Assembly (NCBI GenBank): GCA_963920635.1
Contig: OY987301.1
Coordinates: 12,244,501 to 12,308,500, forward strand
Source: Pseudeuparius sepicola
Lineage: Eukaryota > Arthropoda > Insecta > Coleoptera > Anthribidae
Reading direction: 5' to 3'
Length of the DNA stretch: 64,000 bases
Shown: positions 46,687-58,890 of the stretch, piece by piece
How the letters are laid out: each line of letters opens with the position of its first letter
How positions within the stretch are numbered: position 1 is the stretch's first letter
Program-made: the position numbers and the translations under genes
The notes under the pieces: generated by a model
Database searches by the model: none
What the model was told of the DNA's origin: nothing
Seen by the model: only the letters and a program-made list of their open reading frames with translations

Positions 46687-47657
46687 TTTGCGCCATACCT
46701 AGACCCTTTATTTTTTCAGTTAGAAAAAAAGTATACCAATGTTTAAGGTTTTTTCCTAACCAACACAATCTGTTATTAGAAGAAACAAAGGAGCTTCGCG
46801 AAGTTAGGCATTTTTTTTATAGAAATACCCTGTTTATTTTTGTTTTTTTTACTCTACGAGTTTTCCCGATTCTAGCGATATAAATATGTCATACCTTTCC
46901 TCTAATGGAAATGGATAAACACTTTATAATTGAGAGGTTTTTAATTAAAATCAAGATTGCCATGGAAAAACATTTTTATATAGGTACCTACCTTACCTAC
47001 TTACTACTAAATATAGGGTATATAAATTTTTAATATAGTACTCCTACTACATCAAACTTTTCTTATGTAAGAATGAAATAAAATATACAGGATGTCTATG
47101 AAAACAGTCATTTACATTGCCAGATGCGTAAGTGCACTTTCTTGGCCGAGGAGGTTGTTTAAAGACCGAGGCAACGCGAGCGTTGCCTCGGTCATCCTCT
47201 GCCAAAAAAGAGCTTACGCATCGTGCAATGTATTACATTTTTCCTGCTTCAGGTTATAGGTACTTTGAATAAAGCTCTAAATACATATGGATATTATTAA
47301 TTTTTCTTTGGTATAATTAGTGTTCTTTAAAATCAAAACCATAGTTTGTAAAACGATTGTTGTGAAACCTATTAAAATTGACACCAGATTGGCGTTGCTA
47401 CATATATTTTATTAATAGTTTTAAGGTCTTTGCTGCGTAAGGGTTGCTAGGTAATACTTCTTGTACCTAGCAACCACGTTCGCAGCTAGCAACCAAAATA
47501 ACAGGGCACTTTCGCTTTCGGGCCTGTTGGCGAGTATGTAAAGTGTACTTACGGGGGAGGGAGCAGGAAATAGTTTTTTTTTTCTAACTTTGCGATACTC
47601 TTTTGTTTCTCCTCATTATAAAAACAAAAAATAAAGGGTCTAGGGGTGGGGCAAAAT
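46687..47657. repeat. Foldback element (~970 bp)
   Basis: TTTTGCGCCATACCTAGACC at the left is matched by the inverse GGTCTAGGGGTGGGGCAAAA at the right. Inner parts (TTAGAAAAAAAGTAT and its inverse, AAAAATAAAGGGTC) extend the pairing to about 60 bp with gaps. Confidence 0.65.
47115..47230. repeat. Perfect-looking hairpin, ~50-bp arms
   Basis: CATTGCCAGATGCGTAAG is mirrored by CTTACGCATCGTGCAATG, and the tip is a perfect CCGAGGCAACGC / GCGTTGCCTCGG stem. Lies inside the larger foldback. Confidence 0.75.
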
Positions 47658-48177
47658 GTCCAGGATCATCAAACATGAATTTAACTGAAAATGACAACTC
47701 TTTGGAGGGAGTCTATTAGCATCCATGTTGGTAATTTTTTTAGACAAGCCATTTTTTTGCCTCCATATTTAAGTGTCTCTCCCCAGAATTTTGACTATTT
47801 GCCGTCAGCAACTTGCAAAAGTGAAGTTATTTTCGATTTAGTACCAAAGTTTCTAAAAATTCCTTGATTTCATACCAAAATTATTAGTTATTAGAACTGG
47901 TCCTCACCCTCTTGTCCCTTCCACACACTCTTGTCCATTTTATGTCCAAACATTCCCTTTTTATAACCTCGATTAAAGCGGTAAATTGCAAAAAACCACA
48001 TCCAACATCTGCATATATTTGAATATAGGGGCTTTGATGGTTCACTCTAACTGGCAGAAGTTAAGAGGTATCCTGTCAGAGGTCAGCGCTCTCAAAACTT
48101 AAGTTTATAAAATAACTTCACAAGCGGGGTTCAACTTTACATTTTACACCTGGTTGAAATTTTCGTGTGGGTCAAAG

Positions 48178-50587
48178 TAGAGGTCCTGTATGACACGAAA
48201 AGTGACAGTTATTCGTTTTAACAGAGGTTGGACAACAGATTTTGGCAGATCTAGTAACATTGTTTTTATTATATTTTTATATTGGCGGGTGTCAGTTTGT
48301 CAACAAACTGTCAACAAATTATTGAGCATAGATAAGAAATAAATATACGATTATTGAGCGTGCTAATTTTCTTTTGCAAAAAGGAGTGTTAAAAGGTAAA
48401 AATGACATCTTGCGTAATAAGAAACTGCAAGAATTCTGAGCAGGATGGATTTTTCTTAACACCCTTTCAAAAAAGCGCAGAAGAACGAGCACGATGGAAA
48501 GTGCAAATGAAATACCCTAACATGAGAGTTGGAAATGATACGAAACTTTGCGAGGTAAGTAAATTTAATTACATAAGTATCTAGTTCCTTTTTATTTTTC
48601 GTTTGATCTGTGATTTTAATCTGCAGAATAATTTCCTTAATCTGCATCAGCAACATAACATAAGGTATCTAAATTAATATTAAATATTATAGTACCTATT
48701 TGTTTTCAATAAAAGTCCATAAGGTTATACAAACCACTTATTAGAATTCTTATGAAAATTTCCCAATGTTAAAGAGATAATTCTAAAGTTTTTGCCTTCA
48801 AGGAGGTAAAACCTGTTGGGTATAGGTATTTACTGGACCAGCATAGGCATTTTTCGTTTCATGGAATAATAAAAAATGTATTTATTATATAAGTTGTGCG
48901 TGATAACTTTGGATTGGTTTATAATATTTTGTTACTGTAAAGGAAATTTTTCTACAACAAAATTCTCATAACGAAGAGACGTATATTCCAGAAAACTATA
49001 CAGGATCTTCCACATCAAAACTTCCACCTCCATAATTTTTTGACCTATTTTGTTAATTTTTTAAAATTTTCGTTGCTTCTCGAAAGGAGAAAACTAAAAA
49101 ATACGAAAAAAGTTGTTTGCAATTAGAAAATTCTTCCTATCGTGAAATTTGGAAAGAGACTGTAATATAATTTAATTCGTAAATACTTGTTCTAATACAT
49201 TTTTTCGAAACCTCCTACAGGAAAAAACGCCACGAATAGCAATAAAATACTTACAAAATCTTACTTGTAAGGATATTTTAGAATTTATAATAACTGTTAG
49301 AGAGAGACAGTTTTGAAGGAGTTTTATTTTCCACTAAGGCCAACAAAATCGGACAAAAAAGAAGTTAACACGGGTGGGAATTTTATATAAAGAACCCTTT
49401 TTGTGCAGTCAGTTAAATGTGTGAGCTTATTTTGTATTAATATTCCATTACAAATTTCTTGCTGATAAAAAAAATAGCATTTGATGGCAGCGTTTTATTA
49501 TGTTTAGGTAGCTTAAATTTAGTTCTTTAACTTTCACAGGTTCACTTCTCCGACATGGATTTTGAGTGTCAGGTTGTGCCGAAGAAACGATCCTCTCCTG
49601 CAACGTTTGATGAACGTGACTTTAGCAAGAAAGAACCATTAAATATGTATAAATTTCTGAGAACTTGTACTAATTTGATTTTTCCTATTTACTTACAATA
49701 TATCTTTGAAAACAAAAATACTGTTGTCTTCTTTTTTGAAATATAGATGATCTCTCTTGCATTGAAAAGTTATTAACTTTTATTTACAAAAAATGAAAGA
49801 AAGACTAATGTCGATATTAAATACCTAGGTACTCATTTTTTTATTCAGCCTAATTCTATTAACCATGTTTTTCAATAGTGGTTGATTCATATTACCAAAA
49901 CAAACTTTCCAACTTTTTATTCCGTACAAATTTCAGTATTAATTGTCTTAAAATTTTGACGGTAGGTATAAGAAGAGAGTTTGAAGAAACGAAACCATAC
50001 AGTTTAAACCATTTAAAAGACCTTTTTGATTTTTATTTTTAAATGAAAGGAATAATAATTATTATTGCAGCTACGATTCCTATTGAAGAAATATTCGAAA
50101 GTTTAGTTAGTTGGTATGCTAGAGCCTTGTTTAATTTTATGTATCTACATAAGTATACCACATTCCTACAAAAATTTAATAAATGTTTTTATCCTGATAT
50201 CCTAAAATTGCTGTTTGCTTGGAACAAATTATATGTTTCTTCACTTTTCTATTCAAACTTCAATAATTATTATTAGTGAAGCTTTGCAAATAATATACTG
50301 ACTACCTACCCAATTTATTGGTTTTATCTATATTTTTATACATTTTAAACTGTGCCCTCATCTACCTACGTTTATGGCAGTTAAATGTCGTTAGCTTAAC
50401 CTTAAAATCCAATTTTGACACATCCTGCTGCTAGGGGAATGATAGAAAGAGCGAAAAAATATATGTCTGTTGCACAAAATGAATTTCATAGGGAAAATAA
50501 GACCCTCGCCAGAGAGAGAGATCCGATCGTTGTCCAACCTCTGTTAAAACGAATAACTGTCACTTTTCGTGTCATACAGGGCCTCTA
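48178..50587 (+). mobile_element. 2.41-kb transposon with THAP gene, 59-bp TIRs, 8-bp TSD
   Basis: The terminal inverted repeats (48178-48236 and 50529-50587) start TAGAGGYCCTGTATGACACG and differ at only one position that I can see. They are flanked by the exact duplication GGTCAAAG (48170-48177 and 50588-50595). An 8-bp duplication fits either hAT or P superfamilies. The THAP gene inside points to P-type ancestry, while the TAGAG end looks hAT-like. Near-identical ends imply recent insertion. Confidence 0.9.
48402..49746 (+). CDS. THAP-domain protein, two exons, truncated transposase
   Basis: Exon 1 (48402-48554) starts MTSCVIRNCKNSEQDGFF and ends at a GAG/gtaagt donor. Exon 2 (49540-49746) follows a TTTCACAG acceptor and starts VHFSDMDFE. 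Joined in phase 0 they give 119 residues. The THAP zinc-finger ligands are complete: C4, C9, C50 and H53 (C-x4-C-x40-C-x2-H), with the conserved Trp (residue 32) and the Pro of 'LTPF'. THAP domains bind DNA and form the N-terminus of P-element transposases. After the domain only a basic linker and a hydrophobic AT-encoded tail remain. No leucine zipper, GTP-binding or RNase H-like catalytic part was recognised in the element. The product could be a DNA-binding repressor, or the gene could be a deletion derivative. The splice model is inferred. Confidence 0.75.
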
Positions 50588-50595
50588 GGTCAAAG

Positions 50596-50931
50596 TATTC
50601 GCCCAGTATACGATGAGGGAAAATCTACGCAGCACATAAACCAAATCCTCCTTTGCCGCATTCCTCCGCAGCGTCGGGACGAGATTAGTCAACTCGGCCG
50701 AGTAGCTAGTCACTTTAATAAGGGCGTAAACTCAAGGAGGGTGTATTCTCGAGTGCCAACTAACGTCAGCTGCCGGTAATATCTCGCGGAGGGGACCGAG
50801 GACCCAGGAACGCGACTGCTCGAGCCCGACACAAAGCCCCCACGCACTCCAGACCTGGCGATGTCAATAAAGGAGAAAGGTGGCCAGCTCTATATCACAG
50901 GCCTGCCCGGCTTGATCGATAGTTACACAGA
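50596..50931. other. Single-copy region, GC-richer
   Basis: No recognised gene. It separates the THAP element from an AT-rich family copy. Confidence 0.35.
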
Positions 50932-51648
50932 TTATTTCCCTCATACTGCTTGCATCCAATAAGGTAGCTCCTTCCATAAAAATCCAACCAATGATATGCC
51001 TCTGCTAGCGATAATTGCACTTGTGTAAAACCAAAGCGGTAATACCACTTGTGCAATTATCACTTCGTTGCTTATCAACCGCGAATCTGTGCGATACAAA
51101 CACGTACTTCTTAAAATTGGTGTGTTTTACATTGTTCTAAATTATGCAGCTTATAAATTATGTTGCGGTATTATTAAGCATTGTATCAATGAATTTACTA
51201 ACTTTTACATTGCTAAATTCTTGTTATTAGACCACCGTCTCCGTTTAAATTTATTACCAACGCCAACAGGGTGTAGGTATAATCGCATTTGCCTTGGATA
51301 CCCAAGCGTCATGTTTGTTTACTCGAACGCTACAGTCGAAGCTGTCAATAAACTCGTTCGAAATGAGTCGTTTTAGAAATGCAAACATAGAAAAAATCAA
51401 TACAGAAATTATTAAATCGTATTCGTGAAATAATCTAGACAAATACCACTCGTGCCGGAAATTTTTCTAAATGATTTTATTCTCAAGCGCTATTTTGCCC
51501 ATTAGCAAAACCACTCGTACAAATTGGGCTTTTATTTTCAGAGATAAAATAAAAGACCAATTTATACTCGTGATCTTTCTAGGTAAAATAGCGCTTTCGA
51601 AAAAATTATCGATAAAATTTCCGGCACTTGTGATATTACATACGAAAA
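50932..51648 (-). repeat. AT-rich element family, copy 4 (inverted)
   Basis: Reverse-oriented relative of 18258-19064, with the 3' dyad, the CGAAGCTGTCAATAAACTCG block and the inner palindrome with AAATTGGGCTTTTATTTTC. Its terminal TTTCCGGCACTTGTGATATTAC lies about 35 bp before the 27-bp array. Confidence 0.7.
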
Positions 51649-51684
51649 TTTGGCGCGAGGGTACAGGTAAAACAAAACTAAGAA

Positions 51685-52764
51685 GATGTTCATGGGAACA
51701 TCAATACCGAAGATGTTTATGGGGACATCAATACCGAAGATGTTCATGGGAACATCAATACCGAAGATGTTTATGGGGACATCAATACCGAAGATGTTCA
51801 TGGGAACATCAATACCGAAGATGTTTATGGGGACATCAATACCGAAGATGTTCATGGGAACATCAATACCGAAGATGTTTATGGGGACATCAATACCGAA
51901 GATGTTCATGGGAACATCAATACCGAAGATGTTTATGGGGACATCAATACCGAAGATGTTCATGGGAACATCAATACCGAAGATGTTTATGGGGACATCA
52001 ATACCGAAGATGTTCATGGGAACATCAATACCGAAGATGTTTATGGGGACATCAATACCGAAGATGTTCATGGGAACATCAATACCGAAGATGTTTATGG
52101 GGACATCAATACCGAAGATGTTCATGGGAACATCAATACCGAAGATGTTTATGGGGACATCAATACCGAAGATGTTCATGGGAACATCAATACCGAAGAT
52201 GTTTATGGGGACATCAATACCGAAGATGTTCATGGGAACATCAATACCGAAGATGTTTATGGGGACATCAATACCGAAGATGTTCATGGGAACATCAATA
52301 CCGAAGATGTTTATGGGGACATCAATACCGAAGATGTTCATGGGAACATCAATACCGAAGATGTTTATGGGGACATCAATACCGAAGATGTTCATGGGAA
52401 CATCAATACCGAAGATGTTTATGGGGACATCAATACCGAAGATGTTCATGGGAACATCAATACCGAAGATGTTTATGGGGACATCAATACCGAAGATGTT
52501 CATGGGAACATCAATACCGAAGATGTTTATGGGGACATCAATACCGAAGATGTTCATGGGAACATCAATACCGAAGATGTTTATGGGGACATCAATACCG
52601 AAGATGTTCATGGGAACATCAATACCGAAGATGTTTATGGGGACATCAATACCGAAGATGTTCATGGGAACATCAATACCGAAGATGTTTATGGGGACAT
52701 CAATACCGAAGATGTTCATGGGAACATCAATACCGAAGATGTTTATGGGGACATCAATACCGAA
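51685..52764. repeat. Perfect 27-bp tandem array, 40 monomers in 54-bp dimers
   Basis: Exactly 40 monomers (1080 bp) alternate between two forms: GATGTTCATGGGAACATC and GATGTTTATGGGGACATC, each followed by AATACCGAA. I saw no other variation. Each first-form monomer holds a perfect 7-bp dyad (GATGTTC/GAACATC); the second form keeps only a wobble-paired version. Because 27 is a multiple of three, all plus frames stay open. One gives MFMGTSIPK repeated 40 times in a 388-codon ORF (51686-52852). Another gives RRCSWEHQY/RRCLWGHQY in a 456-codon ORF (51471-52841). A minus frame gives MNIFGIDVP/INIFGIDVP (52719 to 51562). The two differences are both synonymous only in the MFMGTSIPK frame. Coding is possible but not shown. 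Confidence 0.97.
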
Positions 52765-53665
52765 ATCATTATCTTCTCATAGTATCATGCCCTGTATGCC
52801 CTATGCCCTACAGCAAAGCTCCGGTCTTACTCCGATGCTAAAACACCAGTAAGGTTTCAGCACTGTCAAAAATGCGTCTTAATTTCATGGCTAGTTCGAT
52901 CCTTCAAATGATTTATTTTGTAAATTCAAGTCCACGTATCCTTTCTAAAGGGAAAATCAGTTGTAATCGCCTGCAAAATTTAGAGAAATGAAAGGGCGGT
53001 CGCAGTTTTCGCGTGAAGGCTCTGCACGTGTTTCGTAAAGTATTTCCTCGTTTGGTATAAAGGGAAAGGCAAGATCGGCGCGGTTGAGAAAATGGGAAGC
53101 AATCCGAGAAATGCGGAATGCCCCAAGGGGGGCCCCCGAGTTATATATAGAAACTTCAAGGTCAAGATTGATGGTATTGTTTTCGGACTCGCGTCCTAGG
53201 GGACTTTTATTGAAATTAAAAGCAGGGAATCAATAAAATGTCAAGTCGTGAGCTCGGATTCGCCTTCCCCCGCGAAAGAAAGCGTCCGTTTTTATTACTT
53301 TTCTCGCCAATATTGGAAATTTTTTGGAAATATTTCATATCTTCTCTCTGTTAATAAAAATATTTTGAATATTGACACCAGCAAGTCTATGAGCCAGAAT
53401 CCCTCATGTTTTTTTCTCAGGACTAAGTCATGACATTTTTTCCAAACTATTTGAAATATAATTTTGACATTGATTACATAAACTCTCCCAATACAGGAAC
53501 TCGAATCAAATGGACATAATTTCAATATAAATTGTCTACAAAAAATAAAAATTGAATATTAGCAGTGACTTTCTATAATCACTGATATTGGGTAATATAA
53601 TACGTGAGGTAAACCTTAATGAAACTTACCTTCATTTTGACCGTAGAAGCAGAAAATGTAATAAT
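52765..53665. other. Mixed region without genes
   Basis: Short ORFs only. A GC-richer segment lies at 52980-53290. No repeats with resolved ends. Confidence 0.4.
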
Positions 53666-53668
53666 ATA

Positions 53669-54650
53669 CAGGGAGTTTCATTTAAAAATAAATGCGACTT
53701 TGATCCGTTTTCAGTTTTTGCAACACCCTGTATAATTTGAAAATAATTTTAAAATGTACATACCTCTAACGGACTGATATCCACCCCACACCTAATTTTG
53801 TTTTTTTAACCAAATCGTTTAGCGGCAATATTCCGTGTAATATACCGTGAATAAGCCTGTATCAATCTGTATTCATTTTAAATGAACTACAGATTATGTG
53901 AAAATTTATGTTTTGGAGCCAAAATAATGGTCAATTGATTTTTAAATAACAAAAGTGAATTATAGAAAAGAAAATTGGGGAAATTTCGTGAAAAATCTTA
54001 TAAAGTTTTACAAGGTTTGAATAACAATTCATAAAAGCTATTAGTAATTGATAACTACTTAAGTAAATCCTTAAGTGTTATATATTTTTGGAATGGTAAT
54101 TTTTTACTCTATTAAAAAATTTAAAAATATACATGGTGTTCCATTTAAAAGATATATTTTTTATAAGTACCTCTTAAACCATTGCCTTGAAAAAAAAAGT
54201 AGTAGCAGCATTGGATTCTACGTAAAAAGAAATGTTTTTACAAAAACACAAAATTTTCAACACTGAAAAAACGAAAACGCACATTTTCGAGAACGGTGAC
54301 AGATATCGATTTGCGGTTTCTGTCGTTAAGTTTATCATAAAAAATGGGCTTCAGACACCGATATCGTTTTTCGTCTATCTCCGTTAAAAATGAGACTTTC
54401 CCTTTAAAAGTGTATTAAAAAATAGGAGAGGAAACAATAGGAAAGGAATTTTCTGGAGCTGCAAAGGTATAACGTATAACAAAAAGATATATCAATATTT
54501 AATATGAAAAAATGACTTATTTATTAATTATAATTTTTTTAAAGATTTTCCAAGAATTTCCCACAATTTTGTTTTCTGGTTCCAAAACATAAAGTTTCAC
54601 AGAAATAATATGTAGTTCATTTAAAATGGTTTTATAGGAAATCTAAACAC
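53669..54650. repeat. Foldback region with a small TA-flanked element at its left
   Basis: A small unit (53669-53730) has CAGGGAGTTTCATTT-type and CAACACCCTG ends next to TA. Further on, CATTTTAAATGAACTACA (53873) is mirrored by TGTAGTTCATTTAAAATGG (54611-54629), with ATGTTTTGGAGCC / GGTTCCAAAACAT inside, so a ~760-bp foldback is present. Confidence 0.55.
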
Positions 54651-55019
54651 GAAAAATCATATATTATATCTATACATATATCTCAAAAAGCTGTATGTTG
54701 CTGGTGGTTGCATGTGTTACATATGTTTTCAGACTTTAAAACCTACACTTTTCTATAAATCCCTGAGTCTTTTTATATCTATCATTCCTGCAGTAAAAAC
54801 CACATTTTCTGTTTGTTGTCATTTTTTTATTCTCCATATTGCTTTGGAGACTAAAATCTACAACACTGAAAAAGAAAAAATAAGGAAATAACACCACAGT
54901 TAACATGTTGTTAGTTTCTGCTATTAACAGAGCTTAATGCAGCGAAAAAACGCGACAAATTTTATTTTCCATCCTCTTCATTGTACATACGAGATGATAC
55001 AGTTCCCTTTCATATTATC

Positions 55020-55400
55020 TCATAATATTATTTCAGCAGCCAGTCAATATTGATTTCCAAACTCGTTGAAAAGCCCGCTCTTGTGAGTATACCTCCTCGC
55101 AAATAACATAACTTTTCTCGTGTGTTTGTTTGGCCCAGAAGGGAGCCAGAGAAGTTTTATGGATGGTTTGGATTCCATTAAATAAATCAAATGCGGCGCC
55201 AGACTCGACTTCCAGGGAGATATATACAGCGTTCAGCAGTGACCGAGAAAACGTCCAGTTCCCCACTTGTTTTCATGCGACCGGGAAATGTTTTGATGTC
55301 GCCCGCGGGAGCTACGAAGATCGATACGGTGGGCGCGGTGGTTTGTTTTTGGAACACGAAAATACTTTTGTCAGCAGTTAACAGCACCACCTACCTACTA
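55020..55400. other. GC-rich island
   Basis: Open frames on both strands overlap (plus 55130-55381 and 55191-55406, minus 55033-55266 and 55187-55390). Such multi-frame openness is typical of GC-rich non-coding DNA. No domain was recognised. Confidence 0.4.
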
Positions 55401-55440
55401 ACCTAAATAGATAAGGGCAAAGGCATCTATTGCAGAAGCT

Positions 55441-55917
55441 ACACAAAATAAAATAAAAGGAAAAAAAACCTTTTTAAAAACAAGCTTTTATTTAAGCCCT
55501 GTAATAAAACGAATAAATAAAATAAGTCTAGATTTTCGTTAAGATAATTCAATGCCAAATTGCGACAAGTTTTTGTAAATCAAAAAGCTTGTCGCGCGAA
55601 TTGTAAAGAAAATATGTACATACTTTGGCAAGTAGTTACTTATCAACCAATCACTGTCACACACAATAAAATTAATTGGTACCTACCTTTATGAACATTT
55701 CGCCGGACAAGCTTTTTGATTTGTCGCAATTTGGCATTGAATAAAAAAAATAAAACCTAGACTTATTTTATTTTATTCGTTTTATGTACAGTGCTTAAAA
55801 ATCTTGTTTCTAAAAAGGTTTTTTATCTTTTTTTTTTATTCTTCTCTTATTTTATTCGTGACTTAAATAAAAGCTTGTTTTTAAAAAGGTTTTTTCACCT
55901 TTTATTTTATTTTGTGC
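55441..55917. repeat. Foldback with duplicated right arm
   Basis: ACAAAATAAAATAAAAGG and CTTTTTAAAAACAAGCTTTT on the left are mirrored on the right. The AAAAAGGTTTTTT block appears twice there (near 55813 and 55889), so the right arm carries a partial duplication. A second inner pair (AATGCCAAATTGCGACAAG and its inverse) continues the fold. Confidence 0.7.
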
Positions 55918-55934
55918 TTTTTAGTACCTACCTA

Positions 55935-56515
55935 TTTGATTCCCATATCAGGAGGGTGGTAAAGAAATTTCCGCTATATTGGATTTAGTATGACGTCGCT
56001 TACCTTATTATTTTGGACTCCATCAAACTCTTTCATTTTGATACCCATGTCAAGTAGGTTGTGCAGAAATAGGCAATCCGCCATCTTCGGGCGGCCGCCA
56101 TATTGAATTTAGTGTGATGTCACTAACTTTATCGATTTCTACTCTTCAAGCTTTTTCATTTGCTACCCATATTAAGAGGGTTGAAAAGAAAATGTAATCC
56201 GCCATCTTGGAGCGGCGGCCATATTGAATTTATTGTAATGTCACTAACTTTATCGATTTCTACTCTTCAAGCCCTTTCATTTGATACCCATATTAAGGGG
56301 GTTGACAAACAATACATCTTCCGCCATCTTGTGGCGACGGCCATTATGAAACTATTACAATATTGAGTATTGAATATTGTATTGTCGCCAGAACTAAAGG
56401 TGTACGCAAAATTTCAGCTCAATCGGATGTCAAGAAGTGGTGGGAGTTCAGCTTCCAAGATTCGACCCACACATACATACATACATACTAACAGGGCAAG
56501 TTAAATAAAAGGTTG
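55935..56515 (+). mobile_element. LINE-like 3' end with ~123-bp tandem repeats
   Basis: Three diverged direct repeats of about 123 bp carry the blocks CCGCCATCTTG, GGCCATATTGAATTTA and ATGTCACTAACTTTATCG. They are followed by AAATTTCAGCTCAATCGGAT, an ACATACATACAT microsatellite (about 56471-56488) and a short A-rich end. That order resembles the 3' UTR and simple-repeat tail of non-LTR retrotransposons in insects. No reverse transcriptase is present. Confidence 0.6.
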
Positions 56516-56839
56516 TAAAAACATAAAAGAAAACATCAGTTCATTATTTATTCGATTTACCGGTCTGTCCTGTGTGTTTTTCTGTAATAATAGGTAAGTA
56601 TGTGTTTTCAGTAAATTCCAGTAACCAGAATCGCTGGATCTATATCTATATAAACATGTTGTATGAATTATAAAACCGCTTTAAACAAGATTCTTACCGA
56701 AATTGATGCAAAATAGAAACAGAGAATTTGGCGCAGCTACAAACGACTCCGTTATTCAAGTTTTAAAAATTCCAGTAAAGCTATGTCAATTTTTCTCAAA
56801 CCCCGGCATATTTCATTCTCATATTTCCTTCTAAATCAT

Positions 56840-57120
56840 TGAATTCTATTAAATATGAGGTATGTGCCGGGCTGCGGCTCTGGCCCTAAGGAAACATAAA
56901 GCCCCACTCGTTGGCAGGACGAGGTAAATGTAGCGGATATCAAGTAGGCCCTGGGAAGGAAACGTCAACTGGGGAGAGTTCAAGATAAACTCCTTCCCGT
57001 CAATATAATACTCGTGATTTAATACATATTGACTTCGTAAAATAGGAGCACGAAAACCGGAAGGAGACTCTAAATCAAGCCGCGGGGCTTTAGATATATA
57101 GAAACTGGCATAAACTTATG
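56840..57120. other. GC-richer single-copy segment
   Basis: No coding or repeat signal recognised. Confidence 0.35.
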
Positions 57121-58890
57121 TAGATGGTGTGGACTTGGGTTTTTTTTTTAAGAGTTTGATTTATTATCATCTTTTCTAGGAAAATTTTTAACTGAAAAAT
57201 CACTGAAATGCTTTGCAATATATACATATTTAAATTTGAAGGTGTAAAGGAACACAGTGTTGAGTGTACAATAGGTATTTTTTACTATTCACAACGAATT
57301 CAATTGGTGATAATAAAAAATAGGTTTCCTTATGAAAAATGTATGAAAACAAATTTCATTATTTGTTATGAAATCAAAACTTGAATAAAATAATAATTGT
57401 TTTCTGTTGCGACTTTTAAATATAAAACTTTTCCAGACATACAAAGTTTCTAAATAGAAAAAAATATATGTAAAAAAAATATCTAAAAAGTAAAAAAGGT
57501 CTTATAACCCTTGTAGTAAACAAAGAAAACGAAAATATCCTGGATTAGTTAAGTGCCTAAATCCCACCAAAATTTATTTGTTTAACTTAAGTGGTAGAAA
57601 AGTAGAAAATCTAGGAAACCTTTATTTTAGCCCTTACCTTTTAGGCAGTATCTTTTTAAGGAGGCCTTGGATATAAAGAACAATTTTATATCAAACATCT
57701 GTCAAAGTTACGGATTTTCATTTCTAGACCTATTTCTGGAACACCCTCTATGTTCTAACTATCCATAGTGTGGTTTATCTACGCCCCCAGTAAATTATTG
57801 TCATTCAATCTGGACAAAGAATTCTACTGAACGAAATATTTTAATTTAGCTAAATTGCTAAAAGCTAAAAACATTTCCTAAACTAGGTTTCAAATGAAAC
57901 TAAGATTAATTTCAACGAAATTGGGAGTACAACTACAACCCTCCACCTTTTTATGACGAGGCAATTTCAAAATGCACTAAAATACTTTTTTAAAATTTTA
58001 TGTTATTTAATCATTTAAACGATTTTTTCGATGTAAAGTGTACTTGGACATGCGCAAACGGTATCTTTTCTTCAGCAGTTTTATGACAAGAACTTACATA
58101 CTTATCATTGGCAGCCTGCTCAGAAACGTGAAAAAATTAAGTATTAAAATACAAGTTCACGTGACAATAGTAGCCCTTTGGGTCCACGTTAACGGCATGC
58201 CTATGGTTTTTCAACGAATTTTCTATTTTAAACTTCATTATAAAACACATGGCAGCCTGACTAAAATTATATCAAAACACATATTTTTCGAAAAAATGAA
58301 AACTCACTTTTACATATGAAGAACACAAGATGACTCTGATTTATACCTTAGGTAGGTACTATTGTGAGAATATACGCAACACAATGCCCTTTGAAAGGCA
58401 TACTGAGTAAAATCGCGTTTAAAAATATGTCACTATCTTCCGGTCTGTAAGTATAGTGATAGTGTGATCTTCTTTAGCGTCATGCGTCAAGCAACTTAAG
58501 GTCACCTAATTGGTAAGCGATTTGTGGTGTGCCAGCTGATTCTATTCAACCTAACCTTTATACTTTGTGATTCGGTATCGCATAACCTCAATTATTGAGT
58601 ACCTTCTATTGACTTTATATCGTTTTAATAGTCATTAGATAATGAAATAATACATTCCTAAATATCCCCGTAGTTTGTTAGGTACACATTTTATTAACAG
58701 CATCGCTTGCATAAGAATAAAAAGGAAGTTTGATTCTGAATTCTTCTTCTTGTTCGAGTTTGTTCCTGTGTTTCAATCTTATTCCTATTTTATTTGAGAA
58801 CTGAGATGAAATGAAGAAAACGAAATATGCCAGGGGAATCTACAAAACCTCTTTATCTGCCTGCACGTTGTTTTATGTTACTAGCCCATT
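57121..58890. other. AT-rich region, no gene recognised
   Basis: Contains only AT-driven ORFs. The 93-codon frame at 58038-58319 has no recognisable domain. An unpaired AACACCCTCTATG end lies near 57740. Confidence 0.45.

Noticed and set aside
51562..52719. 385-codon minus-strand ORF as a protein gene
   Set aside because: Same tandem-repeat artefact, with no start context, splice signal or recognisable domain.
51471..52841. 456-codon ORF as a protein gene
   Set aside because: It exists only because a 27-bp unit without stops is repeated 40 times. Two other long frames overlap it, and in this frame the monomer differences change amino acids.
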